A stretch of 64,000 nt of DNA, taken from the NCBI GenBank assembly GCA_019916065.1, contig CM034237.1, positions 39,352,485 to 39,416,484 of the forward strand. The letters run 5' to 3'. The position numbers and the translations under genes are program-made. Below the pieces are notes generated by a model. The model searched no databases and was not told where the DNA came from. It saw only the letters and a program-made list of their open reading frames with translations. Origin of the DNA: Vitellaria paradoxa (taxonomy: Eukaryota > Streptophyta > Magnoliopsida > Ericales > Sapotaceae). Below, piece by piece: positions 24,262-36,189 of this stretch (positions within the stretch are counted from its first letter, which is position 1; every line of letters begins with the position of its first letter).

Positions 24262-24393
24262 AAAGAAGGACAGCGGAAAAGAGGTGGGTTTTTGGGGGAA
24301 AGGATTGGCTTTCGTCGACTGCTTGGTAGTGGCTGTCCGTTTAATTCAAGCGGTCGTCAAAAACGGCCTTCCTTACCCCGATTTGTAGTAGTG
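24262..24393 (-). mobile_element. 5' end of a second CACTA element
   Basis: A purine-rich stretch leads into CGACTGCTTGGTAGTGG and CAAGCGGTCGTCAAAAACGG and ends TTGTAGTAGTG at 24393, the same design as the right end of the complete CACTA element. No matching left end was found, so it is a truncated or rearranged relative. Confidence 0.65.
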
Positions 24394-25639
24394 TATTTAT
24401 TTCCTGAATGCTTGCATTGCTCCCCATGTTACTGGCGCCGTAATTTATATGGCTAATGGATGATATGAATGGGCTGATATTTTTGGAATGGGCTGATGAT
24501 TAACAATTGATTTTCTGGAAACAATCTCTACCTTTTTGGGGAAAGAAAAGAAAACTCTCACTTATAACTGAAGCAAAATTTCAAAAAATGAAGATTAGAT
24601 ACTATCAATTATAACTATTCAACAAACAGAAATACCAACCACAAAGTATTATATATATATATATATATATATATGATGACCCAAACATGTAAACAAAAGG
24701 CCCCATACATGCTCTGGAAACAACATGGCAAAGTTGAACTCCTCAGTTTGTCTAAGGAATTTTTTGAATATTTAATGATATATAAAGTTATTATGGCTAA
24801 AGTCATTGAACTAGAAAAGTATTCTGCATCAATATTAATGCGTGCCTTTCCAACTTTTAATTAAGGAAGGTTTGAGATAGCAAGGAAGGCTAAATAGAAA
24901 TGCATGGCGGAAGGAAATCTGTGAAATGAAAGACAAGGGAGAAGATATTAAGGAAATTTGTGAGAAATGAAAGACAGGGGAGAAGATAGTTTACTAGTCT
25001 ACAAATGCCTAGAATTCAATCCAAAACTCAAGCCCCAAAGTGGGTAGAATCCCAGAACCCTGCCCAACCACATTACCTCTCACAACAGGGCCAACACAAC
25101 AAACAGCCCCATTCCCTCATCCTCATGCCACAAATTCAACCACAAAATTGAAAAAATCCCAATTAAATTTGTAATTTCAAGCAACAATAACTAAATTTAA
25201 ACCTAATCTAATTTTAACATAGTTCAACAATCATAAAAATTAATCACAAAATTAGTAAAGATTAATCACAAAATGTACCTATAGCAAAATATTAACCCTA
25301 AATTATACATTCAACAATAAAAAGCATAGAAAAAACATAATCAATTTAATTAAAAAAAAAAAACAGCAATGGATTACTCAAAAACCCAAAATCCAACAAT
25401 GCATGCTTCCAACAGTGAACAACAATGCTTTCTTTTTTTTTTTTTTTTTGAAACGTAAAACAACAATGCTTTCAACGATGAACAAGGGAAAATGAAGAAT
25501 AGAAGGCAACCTTGACTTCTCACAGCACCCAATTTTTCAACAGTAGAAAATGAAAAACGAACAACATAAATCACCCTCCCATCACCGAATTTCTCAAGCA
25601 AAAAATAATTTTAGATAGCAATTGTAAATAAAAAAAAAA
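24394..25639. other. Stretch without a recognisable gene
   Basis: Holds an AT dinucleotide run at about 24648-24674 and otherwise AT-rich sequence. The 3' part may be internal sequence of the third CACTA end. No frame supports a gene. Confidence 0.4.
25433..25458 (-). mobile_element. Minimal poly-A retroposed insertion with 15-bp target duplication
   Basis: The 15-mer AACAACAATGCTTTC occurs at 25418-25432 and again at 25459-25473. Between the copies lie only 26 bases, which on the minus strand read TTACGTTTC followed by a run of A. This is the signature of LINE-mediated retroposition of a transcript reduced to little more than its tail, for example an extremely truncated SINE. Confidence 0.75.
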
Positions 25640-26103
25640 TACAAATGTGTGTGTGTGTGCAATCGGCAAAGTAATACACAAAAAGAGGGGGATATTTGTA
25701 CATACAGAGAGCTCGAGAGAGAGAGGCGACAGGCCGAAGTTGCTGCAAGAGGATTGGCGCGGCGGTACTCGTCGGCGCTCAGCCAGGGAAAGAGAGAGAA
25801 GACAGATATGAGAGAGCGAGCAGGAGAAGAGGGAAAGAGAACTTGTTGGTGCTTGGTCGAGTCAGAGAGAGAGAAGATAGAGAAGAGTGATGAGGGAATG
25901 TGTGCAGAGAGGGCTGGACCGAGCGGGAGAAGGGGAGATGTAAAAGGAAAGGAGGGAAAGAATTTTTTTTGGGGGGTTGTTTTAGACGATCGCTCGCTGC
26001 AGTCGAAGGTATTTTTCTTAGCGGTCATTTTTGCCCTCATAACCGACCGCCTATTAGCGGTCGACCGTTAGTAAGGTCGACTTTACCCAACTGTCTAGTA
26101 GTG
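25640..26103 (-). mobile_element. 5' end of a third CACTA element
   Basis: A long purine-rich tract (GAGAGAGAGA-type, 25700-25960) is followed by TTTTAGACGATCGCTCGCTG, CCGACCGCCTATTAGCGGTC and the terminus CTAGTAGTG at 26103. Order and motifs match the right end of the complete element. No left end is present. The overlapping reading frames in the purine-rich tract are low-complexity artefacts. Confidence 0.7.
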
Positions 26104-26584
26104 ATTAAAGGTTGTATAACCAAAATAGAACAAAACAAAGCGACACTATTTTAGAGACTTTGAAAAGTCAGAAACCATGTTCCTTGTGGGAAGCTTGCTT
26201 GATACTTGCCCAACGTTGCAAAAAAATATCAAGAGCATCCACTATTACAGAACTTTCCTGAAGTGCTGCGGAAAGGCAACTAGAAGCTTAATCCTTGCAA
26301 GCGGTGTATTTGCAGTTTTAAAATTGTGCACAAAAACCTATCTTGGCCTTATCTTGAAATCTATACATTAGAATACATTTAAGATATGCTTCCTAATATT
26401 CAAGAAAGTTGGAGACCTCAAAAGGAATTAGTTTTATTATTAAAAGATTTAAAAAACAATGGGAGTCTTGCTCTAATCATCTAATATTGGAATATATTCA
26501 TACTTTACAAAAAGAACCTAGCTCTAGGGTCTAAAATATCCATAAAGAGAGAAGAATACATTTATTGTATAAGCTACAGAGAGA

Positions 26585-29040
26585 CATCTCTTAACCTACC
26601 CATGATATATAAAGTCTAATAAAATAGTATGAGAAGACTTTAAAAGCGTTTGAAGGCTTGTAATTTCATCACTCTGTGTCGGTGAAAGTCATGACCTTCT
26701 GTAAAAATTAAACACTTTATTATGTTTGAAGGCTTGTAATTTCATCACTCTGTGTCGGTGAAAGTCATGACCTTCTGCAAAAATTAAACACTGTAAAAAT
26801 TAAACACTTTATTATGTGTTGGTGATATTGTTGCTTCTACTTCTGAGGCCGGGGAGAAGCCCGCAGCCGCTACTCATGGGTGCGCACTGGGTGAAACCCG
26901 TCCCGTGGCCCCAGTCGGCAAAGAACCACGAGGAGGTAAACCAGCCTAGGCAAGCCCTGGCTAACCGGCTCAACCGAGAAAGCTGTTAGATGACCCTCCA
27001 CAATTAGAGGAAGGACTGCCCCCAAGAGGAGTCGAACCCGGGACCTATTGGTCACAGGCCCTTCAGCCCGCCATCCGAACCAACTCGACTACCCCTTTCG
27101 GAGCTTGTTGCTTCTACTTGATGGTGGGTCAAGTGGTTCTACGGTATAATCGTGGCATGAATTGGATTGTTGGGTGAAAATTTGTAGTTGAGACGTGTTA
27201 CTTTTAGTGGAAGATTTTAGCTCCCCATGGTTTATTTTTGAAAAAAATTTTCACGTAAATCTTTATATTCATTCTCTTTTATCTTTATACAAGTTTAAGA
27301 TTAATTTGTTGATTGGTGATTTGTGCTAGTTCTTCAAAAATTTTGACTTTGAACCCTTGGAATTCTATTCTGAATCTCAATCCATCACCTAATTTTTTTC
27401 CTTTTTTTTTATAAGCTTTGAATTAATTGTAATGTCCCGTTTAATGACCGTTTTACTTTTTGAAGTTTGAGAGTTAATGGCGGAGAGTGCAAAGATAAAA
27501 TAGTTATTGAAGGAAAAGATTGAAAGAAGAAATAAAAAAAAAAAACACCAAGTAAAGTATGATTTTAGGTACAGCTCAAGAGTGAAAAGTAAGATTTACT
27601 TATGTGACAACTTTAAAAACTAATCAATTTAGAAAATTAATACATTAGAAGTTTTTAATAGTTATGTGAGAAAAGGAAAAAATCAAAAAAGTTAAACATA
27701 AATTAAGAAAGAAAGTTGAGGGATATTTATAGAATCTATTATAGAATCTAATCTTGTCATGGGATTTCACAAAATATGAGACACTAAAAGATTGTCTCTT
27801 TTTATATATTAATATAGAAACTTCATTCCCATACCATTCTACTACAATTTTTAGCAAAGAATTCTATTAGAGAAAATATTTTCCTAACAATAGGACAAAT
27901 TTCACTTTATCCTTTAATTTTACTTAAAATCTCGTTTAATTGTTTTTTAACAATTAAAAGTGTAAATATCCCAGCTCAATAATCATTTTTCCTCCAAAAA
28001 TTTGATCATTTTACCTCCAAAATTTTGATAATTAATGGTGGGAAAATAATTACTGACAAATTTCCTGCCATCAACTTATTTTCTTCACCCCTAGGATCCC
28101 TTCGTAAACCCTCAATCAATCCAGGGATCGTATATACACACGCGTGCGCCCGCGCACACACAAAGAGAGATCTATCAAAATCGGTTTAATGACAAATTTA
28201 AACAAATGGCGGTCAAGTAATGCACCCTTAAGTTTTATTCTGAATCTCGATGTCACCTAATTTTTATTTTTTTTTCTTTTTTTTATAAGCTTTGAATTAA
28301 TTGTAACGTCCAGTTTAATGACCATTTTACTCTTGGAAGTTTGAGAGTTAATGAGAGGGCATGCAAAGGTAAAATAATCACTGAAAGGAAAGATTGGAAA
28401 AAAAGGAAAAAAAAAGTCATGAAGTATGATTTTAGGCACAGCTTAAAAGTGAAAAATAAAATTTACTTTTGTGACAATTTTAAAAACTAATCAATTTAAA
28501 AAATTAACATGTTAGAGAAATCTCTAATAGTTAAGTGAGAAATGGAAAAAAGTTAAAATAGAAATTAAGAAAGTAAAAGGATATTTATGAAATCTAATCT
28601 CGAATTTCACAAAATATGAGACGCTAAAATGTTCCTTTTTTATATATCAATACAGCAACTTCATTGCCATACCATTCTACTACTATTTTTGGCAAAGAAT
28701 TCTACTAGAGAAAATATTTTCCTAATAATAGGACAAATTTTACTTTATCCCATAATTTTACTCGAAATCTCATTTGATTTTTTTTTTTTTTTTTGTAACA
28801 ATTAAAAGTGTAAATATCCCAGCTCAATGATCATTTTGCCTCCAAAAATTTGATAATTAATAATGGGAAAAAAAATCAAAGACAAATTTTCTGCCCCATC
28901 AACTTACTCTCTTCGCCCCTCGGATTAGTAAACTCTCCATCATTTCAGGGATCATATATACACACACATACACATAGAGAGATCTATCAAAATCCGTTTA
29001 ATGACAAATTTAAACAATTGGCGGTCAAGTAATGCATTCT
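26585..29040. repeat. Segmental duplication A: 3' flank of chorismate mutase copy A, with internal tandem duplication
   Basis: This segment matches 37922-39060 along its length, for example TATGAGAAGACTTTAAAAGC near 26625 against TATGAGAAGATTTTGAAAGT near 37955. It contains an extra tandem duplication: a unit starting with TTCTATTCTGAATCTC at about 27352-28220 is repeated at about 28221-29035. Segment B has only one such unit. A shorter tandem copy of TTTGAAGGCTTGTAATTTCA lies at about 26650 and 26726. Copy A also has a SINE that B lacks. Confidence 0.8.
26843..27104 (-). mobile_element. tRNA-derived SINE with perfect 15-bp target duplication
   Basis: The 15-mer TTGTTGCTTCTACTT flanks the element at 26828-26842 and 27105-27119. 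On the minus strand, near its 5' end, it carries a box A-like TAGTCGAGTTGGTTCGGATG and a box B-like GGGTTCGACTCC, the internal polymerase III promoter of tRNA-derived SINEs. It is much richer in GC than its surroundings. It ends CCCCGGCCTCAG without a clear poly-A tail, which some plant SINE families also lack. The paralogous site near 38065 is empty, which confirms the insertion. Confidence 0.9.
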
Positions 29041-29879
29041 TGTTTCACATTAGCATAACCTTGCAACCAAAAACCCGGATTGGGGGAAAAAAAAATATGT
29101 CATTTGAACAACTTTCCATAAAGATTGGCAACTCTGCCTGAATTTATCTCTACCTTTGCCTTAACCGCTGGCTTCTAAATAATTCTATTGTCAGAAATTT
29201 GGCCTTCGTTACAAATTTACCACAATGGATTCTCTTGGGGTGCCTGCCAACCATAGTACTAATTTCTTTTTCCTAGGAGACCAAAAAATAATACTAGTAG
29301 AATAAAAATAATAATATTTCCATAAGCACACCAAAATATATAGAATGGAACATACCATAATAAGCCAGATGTCGGAATAATTTGTACCTTATTAGGTTTT
29401 TAGTACACTTAGATTGATCAACATCAACTTGTGTTACTAAATATTTTTATATATTTTCCATGTTTTAATGCTTCTCTTGAAACGCTTCATAAATAATTCC
29501 AAAACGTTTGTGAAATATTTCCTTTTCTTTACTAACTTAAACTGCCAACCAAAATGAGATAGTTTTGATCCTCGAACAAAATTTTATAGCTTTACCAGGG
29601 TGCGTGGTGCAAGATTAGCCTCCTTTGTATATTGATGACCAATAAGCTTCCCCATGAAATCAAGAGATAGATCACGTAGCAACAACACACACACACACAA
29701 ACCCCATGCATGCAATGTCCAGTAGAAAAACAAGGAATCAATTAGATCCCTCCTGAAAGCTCAAACCTTGTATGGATTTATAACAAATTTGATTCTGGAT
29801 GATTTCCTTAGGTCGACCACAAAGCTGAGGCTCATCAACATGTCCAATTAACTTTCCTAGTAAACGGAATTACTTCTCT

Positions 29880-30002
29880 CTCTTTTTTTTTATTTTGAAA
29901 GGTGAATTTTTTTTTTTTTTTTTTTAAGGGGAGGGGGAAGACTCGAACTCGAGTCATGAGCGGGCAGGAAAGGCTCTTAACCACTGAGCTAAAGGCCACT
30001 CT
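29880..30002 (-). mobile_element. Short tRNA-like SINE with long poly-A tail
   Basis: The 12-mer AATTACTTCTCT flanks the insert (29868-29879 and 30003-30014). On the minus strand it starts GTGGCCTTTAGCTCAGTGGT, a clear box A, continues to GAGTTCGAGTC, a clear box B, and then gives CCCCTCCCC and a long A run broken by a few other bases. The body is only about 75 bases plus tail, so it is little more than a tRNA-like head. The target lies in the intron 4 homologue of chorismate mutase copy A. Confidence 0.8.
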
Positions 30003-30061
30003 CAATTACTTCTCTTTTCTGATCATACCTATTTGTAACATTACATATCTGCTATGGAAAA

Positions 30062-30318
30062 AGCTTGTTTACATACATGCAAGTACATTGTGTCGCAAGC
30101 GGCAACTGATCCGTAATCACCATCGCCTGGTTCTAACAATTTTGAGTCCATGCTCCAAATTATGCCGTTGATATTGATGGAAGAAGCACAAGGACGCAAA
30201 ACTTGGAACAGGTACTTCAGAGATCTTCATCCAAGATTGGTAGAACCAGGTGACGATGGCAATTATGGATCGGTTGCAATTTGCAACACACTGTACTTGC
30301 ATGTATGTAAATAAACTT
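30062..30318. repeat. Inverted repeat of chorismate mutase exon 4
   Basis: The minus-strand copy (about 30062-30206) and the plus-strand copy (about 30207-30318) share TTTACATACATGCAAGTACA followed by exon 4 sequence, and meet near 30207 in GCAAAACTTGGAACAGG. The plus copy reads [20 protein letters not shown] followed by VAICNTLYL. The minus copy reads GDGDYGSVAACDTM. A third, minus-strand copy follows at about 30340-30490. The first two would fold into a hairpin with arms of about 100 bases. Confidence 0.85.
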
Positions 30319-31766
30319 ATTCATAACGAATATGCAAGCACATTATGCTACAAAAAACAGGTGATCCACAGCTACCATTCATCTCCTGGACTTCCTTGTT
30401 CTACCAATATAATCTCGAAAGAAAATCTTTTAAAGTATATGTTCCAAATGTTGCTGTTGATGTTAATGGAAAAGGCAGGTGGAAGCAAAACCTATTAATT
30501 CCAATGGCAGAACCAATGTCAATATAATATTAAGTTTATAAAGACAAAATGCTATCATTTAATCAAAGCAATAAATTAGCTTCACCCCACAACAAATATT
30601 ATTACCAGACTTGTAAAAGAAGGAATATTCATCATTTTCAACCAAATGGCATTTTTATTTGGTAAGCAAGTCACAACTGTCAACTTTGTATGACTCTATG
30701 AAATATTAATTTATAATCTTTTGCTTAGCATATTTGTTGAGCAAGAGAGAACAAATAAACAAAAATAAATAAATAAATAATAAAGAGAGCACCCAAATTT
30801 ACAGGATTCAACAAGATCGCCTATGCCCACCAGAGAGACGAATAATTTCTTTCAGGTTACAAAATAAAAACACTAACAGACCCTAACTATTAAGGCTTAT
30901 CACCAAACCTTATTAGCCAAGCCCACTGCTCCATTAGCTAAGACTCATTTCTCAACAAACTAATTGGGACAAAGCCTTTGTTGAGTTCTGTAAGTTTTGT
31001 ATAAGTAAACTGTTTTTGCACATGATTGATCTCAAAAACAAAATGCAAACTAAACTGGAAGTCTGGTCAATTTTGCAGCTGTATACACTGAAATAAAACA
31101 TGATCAAGGCTATGCTTGCTATGAGGATTTGCATGGAGAATCGTTTAACAAACGTGTTACTAGAGCATGTGGAATTCCTAAGTAGCATATAATCAATATA
31201 CATACATATACTCCTTTACAAACTATGATCCAAGAGTCAATAGCTCAATTTCTGCAAATAATTTAAACTAAAATATATATGTGTGTATATTTATTTGTAT
31301 CATGCCGGGGAATGTATCTCCATTTCTCTCTTCCTAGCTAGCATGGCTAGGTAGGATAAACAAAATTTCCATAAACCCGAGTCTTTTTATATATATTTTT
31401 TAACTGAAACTAAAACAACAATAACAACCACATTAATCACTGCTGGTAGAAATTTGATCAATTGAACGACAACCATGCACAAAATCTTCAAAAAACAATG
31501 AAAATTTTCCCACAAAAACAAAAAAAAAAAAAAAGAACAAACAATGAGAATTGAGTACTCATCGATCTAAATAACAGATTTTATTTTATATTTTTCTTGT
31601 ACTACCTGTTGGAAGAAGAAAATGAAGGTTGAGGAGCGCAATACACTCGTCCCAGTATTGGATTGAATGGCGATTTCTTAGAGCTAGCTCTGCGTGTGTA
31701 AGAGAGATCATAGGTAGAATCAAAGAGGAGGAGGAACCGAAGAGGCAGACTAAGAGAGTGAGGCTA

Positions 31767-33889
31767 TGTCACGCCCCGGGTTTCACACCCCGAGTTCGCG
31801 AACAAACAATACATTTTACACCATTCATTAACTAACTTTCCCTGTTCTACATCAGAACCATACACACATACTATGGAGCAAAGAAAATAAAATAATTAAA
31901 ACTAAATTTAAATAAATGTCTCAGTTAATTCACCAGGCAAACAAAGCTTCAAAACTAAACCCAACCAATCTTTAAAAAAAAAATAATAATTAACATTCAC
32001 CTCAAAACAGAGCTTTGTCACAATCCACTCAAAAATAATTTCCTAGATGTCTAAAACAATTACATAAAAGAAATAATAAATAAAACTTTAATTCCTATGC
32101 TCAGAAGGTCCAGCATGTGTTTCAAATTCATTACCTGCATTGCAAGCTGTAAGGGGATGAGCACTAATACCACGTGTGCTCGGAATCCTATTAATAATAT
32201 TAATTGCAATGATGTCCTAGCATGTCACTAAGTGAAACAATCATGCACAGATAGTAAACTCAAGAAAAATATTAAATTAATTTATCAATTTATCTTTATT
32301 ATAATTAATTTCATTTTAGCACCACATCACACATCAAAAACAATTCAATTTCATGATACTGCTGCTTGATTGTCTCGTAGAAACAGGACACAATCAATAT
32401 ACATCTTCCTTCGATATCTGCTTAGTTGTCTCGTAAAAACAAGACCCAACTAATATACACCATCCTTCGGTGTCTGCTTCCTAAACTGAAGTCTTAGGAA
32501 TATAATATGTCACCCTTAGGAATCTACTCATTCGTAGGTTACTAGCCTACTGGAATCGATAACCAACCTCGCACGGGTTTCGGGATTTTCAACCCTTGGG
32601 TACGTATACCCGATATTTTCAGTACCCCTCAACCTAAACAAAACACAAAAAATCAAATTTTACCTTGAATTCACATTATATAAATTCCTCTTTAATTAAA
32701 TTTTAAAACCTCATTAACTATAAATTTCCAAACACATAATTAACACAAACTTTAATCCTATTACACAAACGATCCTACGGTTAATATCCAGAATACCTAA
32801 GTATGCAATTAATACTTTAACTGTTGGCCATCAAATTAGTCACACGTCCAATTCATTCACGTGAAGGAATTCATAAAAAATAACATAAAATTATTAATCA
32901 TTACTTTTCAAAGCAATTAGGTTTTCAAAGCAATTCATTCATGTGTTGGAAGTTTCACTCAAGTAGGCTAACGAAATTAAAAAATTATTTTCAAAGTAAA
33001 CGTTCAGCAATCCTATAATTAATGCATATATCCATATATAATAAATACATATTAATAATACAACAAGTTATGATTTTTTTTGTCCTTTTGTGCTTATATA
33101 TATACACATTGTTTATGTATATATATATATATATATATAAAATTCCTAAGGCTTCCTAGCAATGTATTAATCAGACTAACAATTGAACCTCAAGCCTAAC
33201 GAGATCACTAGAAAACAAAAGTGAATCAAATAAATAATTATCATATTAATATATATATATAGCTTCTCTTACTTATATATATACACTTGAAGAATCAAAA
33301 CTCCCTGCTAGGCCATTCAATTGCTCCCTCGCGCCCAACGAAGTCACAAAAGTCAAACGTGTAATTAAATAAATCAACCCACAAATCTACACAGCATACC
33401 TGCTTACGTATCTTCAGTACACATAATTTCCCAAATCAACGAATAGTCAAATTTCCAAACAAACAATTTTATATTTAATATATATATTTTATAAATACAG
33501 GCAATAAAAGGATTCAGCCCCCTTACCTATTAAATCCGGCAAACTAACTTCTTCTCCTTCACTGTTTCAGCGCCGTACCTCTTCTTGCTCCTCTCTCTCT
33601 CAGTCTCTCTTCCTCTCTCTTAGGGTTTCAAATTTTTTTTTTTATAAATATTGCAGTATATATATATAAATAGCATAATTCAATTTTAACAAACTAAATT
33701 ATTTACCTACTCCCCATAGGATTAGGAAAATTACACCCCTTCCCTAAAATTTTAAAATCTTTTCAAATATAACCCAAAAATAATCTTTTTAAATAGAAAT
33801 CCAAAAATTTCAAACCATTAAATTTAAATAGCAAACTAAATTTATCAAACAACAATATCCAAATTAAAAAAAAAATCTAGGTTATTACA
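31767..33889 (-). mobile_element. Solo LTR of a gypsy-type retrotransposon
   Basis: The element begins TGTCACGCCCCGGGTTTCAC and ends GGTTATTACA, an inverted TG...CA structure, and is flanked by a perfect 5-bp duplication GGCTA (31762-31766 and 33890-33894). It has no PBS, polypurine tract or coding sequence, so only one LTR of 2123 bp remains after unequal recombination. Within it an approximately 60-bp motif with TTGTCTCGTAGAAACAGGAC is repeated twice near 32365-32480. Its ends match those of the solo LTR at 57046-58387 in the opposite orientation. It sits exactly in the 5' part of chorismate mutase pseudogene A. Confidence 0.92.
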
Positions 33890-33954
33890 GGCTACCATGT
33901 TTCTTTGCTATTTGTTTTTCCAAATTATAATCATTTATAATTAGGGAGACGGAG

Positions 33955-34215
33955 AAACCAATGAAGAGACTAGATGCATGAAAGTCACGTGTAACTTATA
34001 CTAGAGGAGAAATCACTTAGGAAACTATATGCATGAGAGTCACATGTCACTTATACTAAGGAGATTACATGCATGAGAGTCACGTGTCACTTGTATTAAA
34101 GGAGAAATCACGAGGAGATTATACGCATGAGAGTCATGTGTCACTTATACTAGAGAATAAACCACCGAGGAATTATATGCATGCATGGTAGTCACGTGTT
34201 ACTTATAATAAAGGT
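33955..34215 (+). repeat. Five-unit minisatellite containing CACGTG
   Basis: Five imperfect units of about 45-58 bp carry GCATGAGAGTCACGTGTCAC followed by TTATACTAGAGGAGAAATCA. Three of the units hold a CACGTG palindrome (others CACATG or CATGTG). A single related unit occurs near 35985-36020. Confidence 0.8.
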
Positions 34216-34395
34216 ACGTGTCTAACTATTATGCATATGTATGTGTCTCTCCGAAAATTTTAAAATACACTAGCAAAGGTCTCGCACTTTACTGCTGATA
34301 TATAAGTAAATTTCTCACCGTTAAAAATTAAGAATATACAATATTTATAACTAATTATCGTGAGTGTAAAATTTAACTAATAAATAAATTTAAAT

Positions 34396-35924
34396 AATAT
34401 CAAATTAGCATAATACCTTTAACAAATTATCAAAACTCAAATATATAATGAAAAATTAGTGATACATATCAATTGAGCACAAACACTCACAAATAATATA
34501 TGGGAATAAAAAGAAGATGACTTGGCCAAAAAAACAATTATTTGAAAATTAAACTGTGTAAATAACGAAAGTTTATAAAAGTTTGAATATGTGGAAAAAT
34601 AAATTAGAGTTATTTGTTTAAAATTATTATTATTATTAAACTTAATTAAACTATATTAAGTTAAATCAATAACTCACCAATTAATGCAAATTGAGATTTA
34701 GGGAGTGTTTGGAGTGACAAAAAGTAAGATAAAGTAAAATAATTTAATAAAAAGTTGTGGGTTCATAGTTCATATAGTGAGATAAAAAATGAATAATTTT
34801 TAGAAATTTTTAAAAATTTTCAAAAAATTTTAATGCACCAAATGCACCTTTAATATTTCAAATACTACAAAAATAAACAAACGTAAAAAAACCTTTTAAT
34901 TTGTCAGTGAAAACATATATATTAGTTAATTCATTTAAAATAACTATAGAAATAAAAAATATATATTGACTCAATGTATTTATTTTTTACTAACTTACTC
35001 AAAAGATTTTAATAAACTTAAAATTTGTAGAAATTTTATTCGTAAACTTAATATTTAAAAAAAAAAAAAAACTTAAAATCCAATCCCTTGTTTTCACTCA
35101 AAACTTTATAAAGTTTTGATGTTAAATAAATAAATCAACAATCTATCAAATAGTATACTAAAATAATAATAATATATAGCCATGAATAATAAGTTTAATA
35201 AAATAAAATATTAGATGAAAACTTAAATTATAATTTAAACACAAAATATCTTATTTGTCCCCTAAAAGGAAGATGATGAACTTTGAAACAAATTTATTGC
35301 AAATTGAAAAAAGAATTTCATGATTTTATTTGAAGATTAACTTAAGTCCACTAATTTGTAGGAGAAAGAGAGAAAATTAAAAAAGTATAAAGAATAATGA
35401 ATGAAATGGAGATAATGATCGGTCCCATTTTGCGTGAACTAACTCCAATATTCTGAGGTTGCCTATGATAAATTAAAAAGCTCTAACTTTTTACAATTTT
35501 TATTTTAGTACTGTTAACATGTGTCAACTTTGGCAAAAGTTATGTACTTAGTAAAAATTTATAAAAGTTGGAAAAAAATTAATAATTTTGGGTGTAGTAA
35601 TGTGTTCAAAAAAAATAAAAGAATTAAAATATTTATGTAAGAATTAAAAAATATATTTTTCTAAAAAGAAGTAGTTTTTATGCGTAAATGCTTTTTTCAT
35701 ATTTCAAAAAGAAAAAGATTGATTATTGTGCGCGCGCGATTTTTTTATTTGAAAGCATTTTTATAATATTTTTACAAATACAAATAATATATCTAAAAAT
35801 TACTAAAAGAATTAAATTTTAATAGAATAAAATCATATAAAATGAAGATAAATTTAAAAGACAAAAAATTGATTTTTTTTTCTTATTTCCAAGTCAAGTC
35901 CAGGGATAATTCGTGAACTACGTT
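34396..35924. other. AT-rich stretch between the direct repeats
   Basis: A small MITE-like segment at about 34697-34855 starts GGGAGTGTTTGGAGTGAC and ends ACCAAATGCACC. It shares interior sequence with the one at 39650-39800 (GTGAATAATTTTTA-type core). The remainder is AT-rich and shows no gene. Confidence 0.45.
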
Positions 35925-36189
35925 ATTTGTAATTAGAGAGACAAAAAAACCGAACGAGAGACTGTAAGAGAGACACGTGTCTATGCATTGGGATCACGTG
36001 TTATTTATACTAGAGGATTGTGTCTCACTATTATATTTCTATCTCTCAAGAAATTCTAAAATACACTAGCAAAAGTAATTTCATACTTTACTACAGATAT
36101 TTATGGTATAATTAAGTTTCTCACAATTGAAAATTGAGCATATACATTATGTATAACTAATTATCATGAGTTTAAAATTTAACTAATAA

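Larger units (their letters stand above)
29095..31766 (-). pseudogene. Chorismate mutase pseudogene, copy A
   Basis: Minus-strand remnants match the main gene at 40834-46967. The exon 1 remnant (about 31610-31760) reads KKSPFNPILGRVYCAPQP and ends CCAACAG before GTAGTAC, an intact donor. Exons 2 and 3 were not found. Exon 4 is present three times between 30062 and 30490 (ASSININGIIWS, an inverted middle copy with [13 protein letters not shown], and SININSNIWNIYFK). Exon 5 and exon 6 scraps lie at about 29125-29255 (CACAATGGATTCTCTT; ATCTCTACCTTTGCCTTAAC), with large deletions. A SINE sits in the shared intron and a solo LTR interrupts the 5' end at 31766. It cannot encode an enzyme. Intron sequence is also shared with the main copy, so this is a DNA-level duplicate and not a processed copy. 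Confidence 0.85.

Noticed and set aside
25649..26154. Overlapping plus- and minus-strand reading frames of up to 148 codons
   Set aside because: They lie in the GA-rich 5' tract of a CACTA end. Composition is low-complexity and several frames are open at once on both strands.
26870..27055. GC-rich 61-codon minus-strand frame
   Set aside because: It lies wholly within the SINE and reflects SINE sequence, not a gene.
29900..30000. tRNA gene
   Set aside because: Boxes A and B are present, but the acceptor stem does not pair, a long poly-A tail follows and a target duplication flanks it, so it is a SINE.
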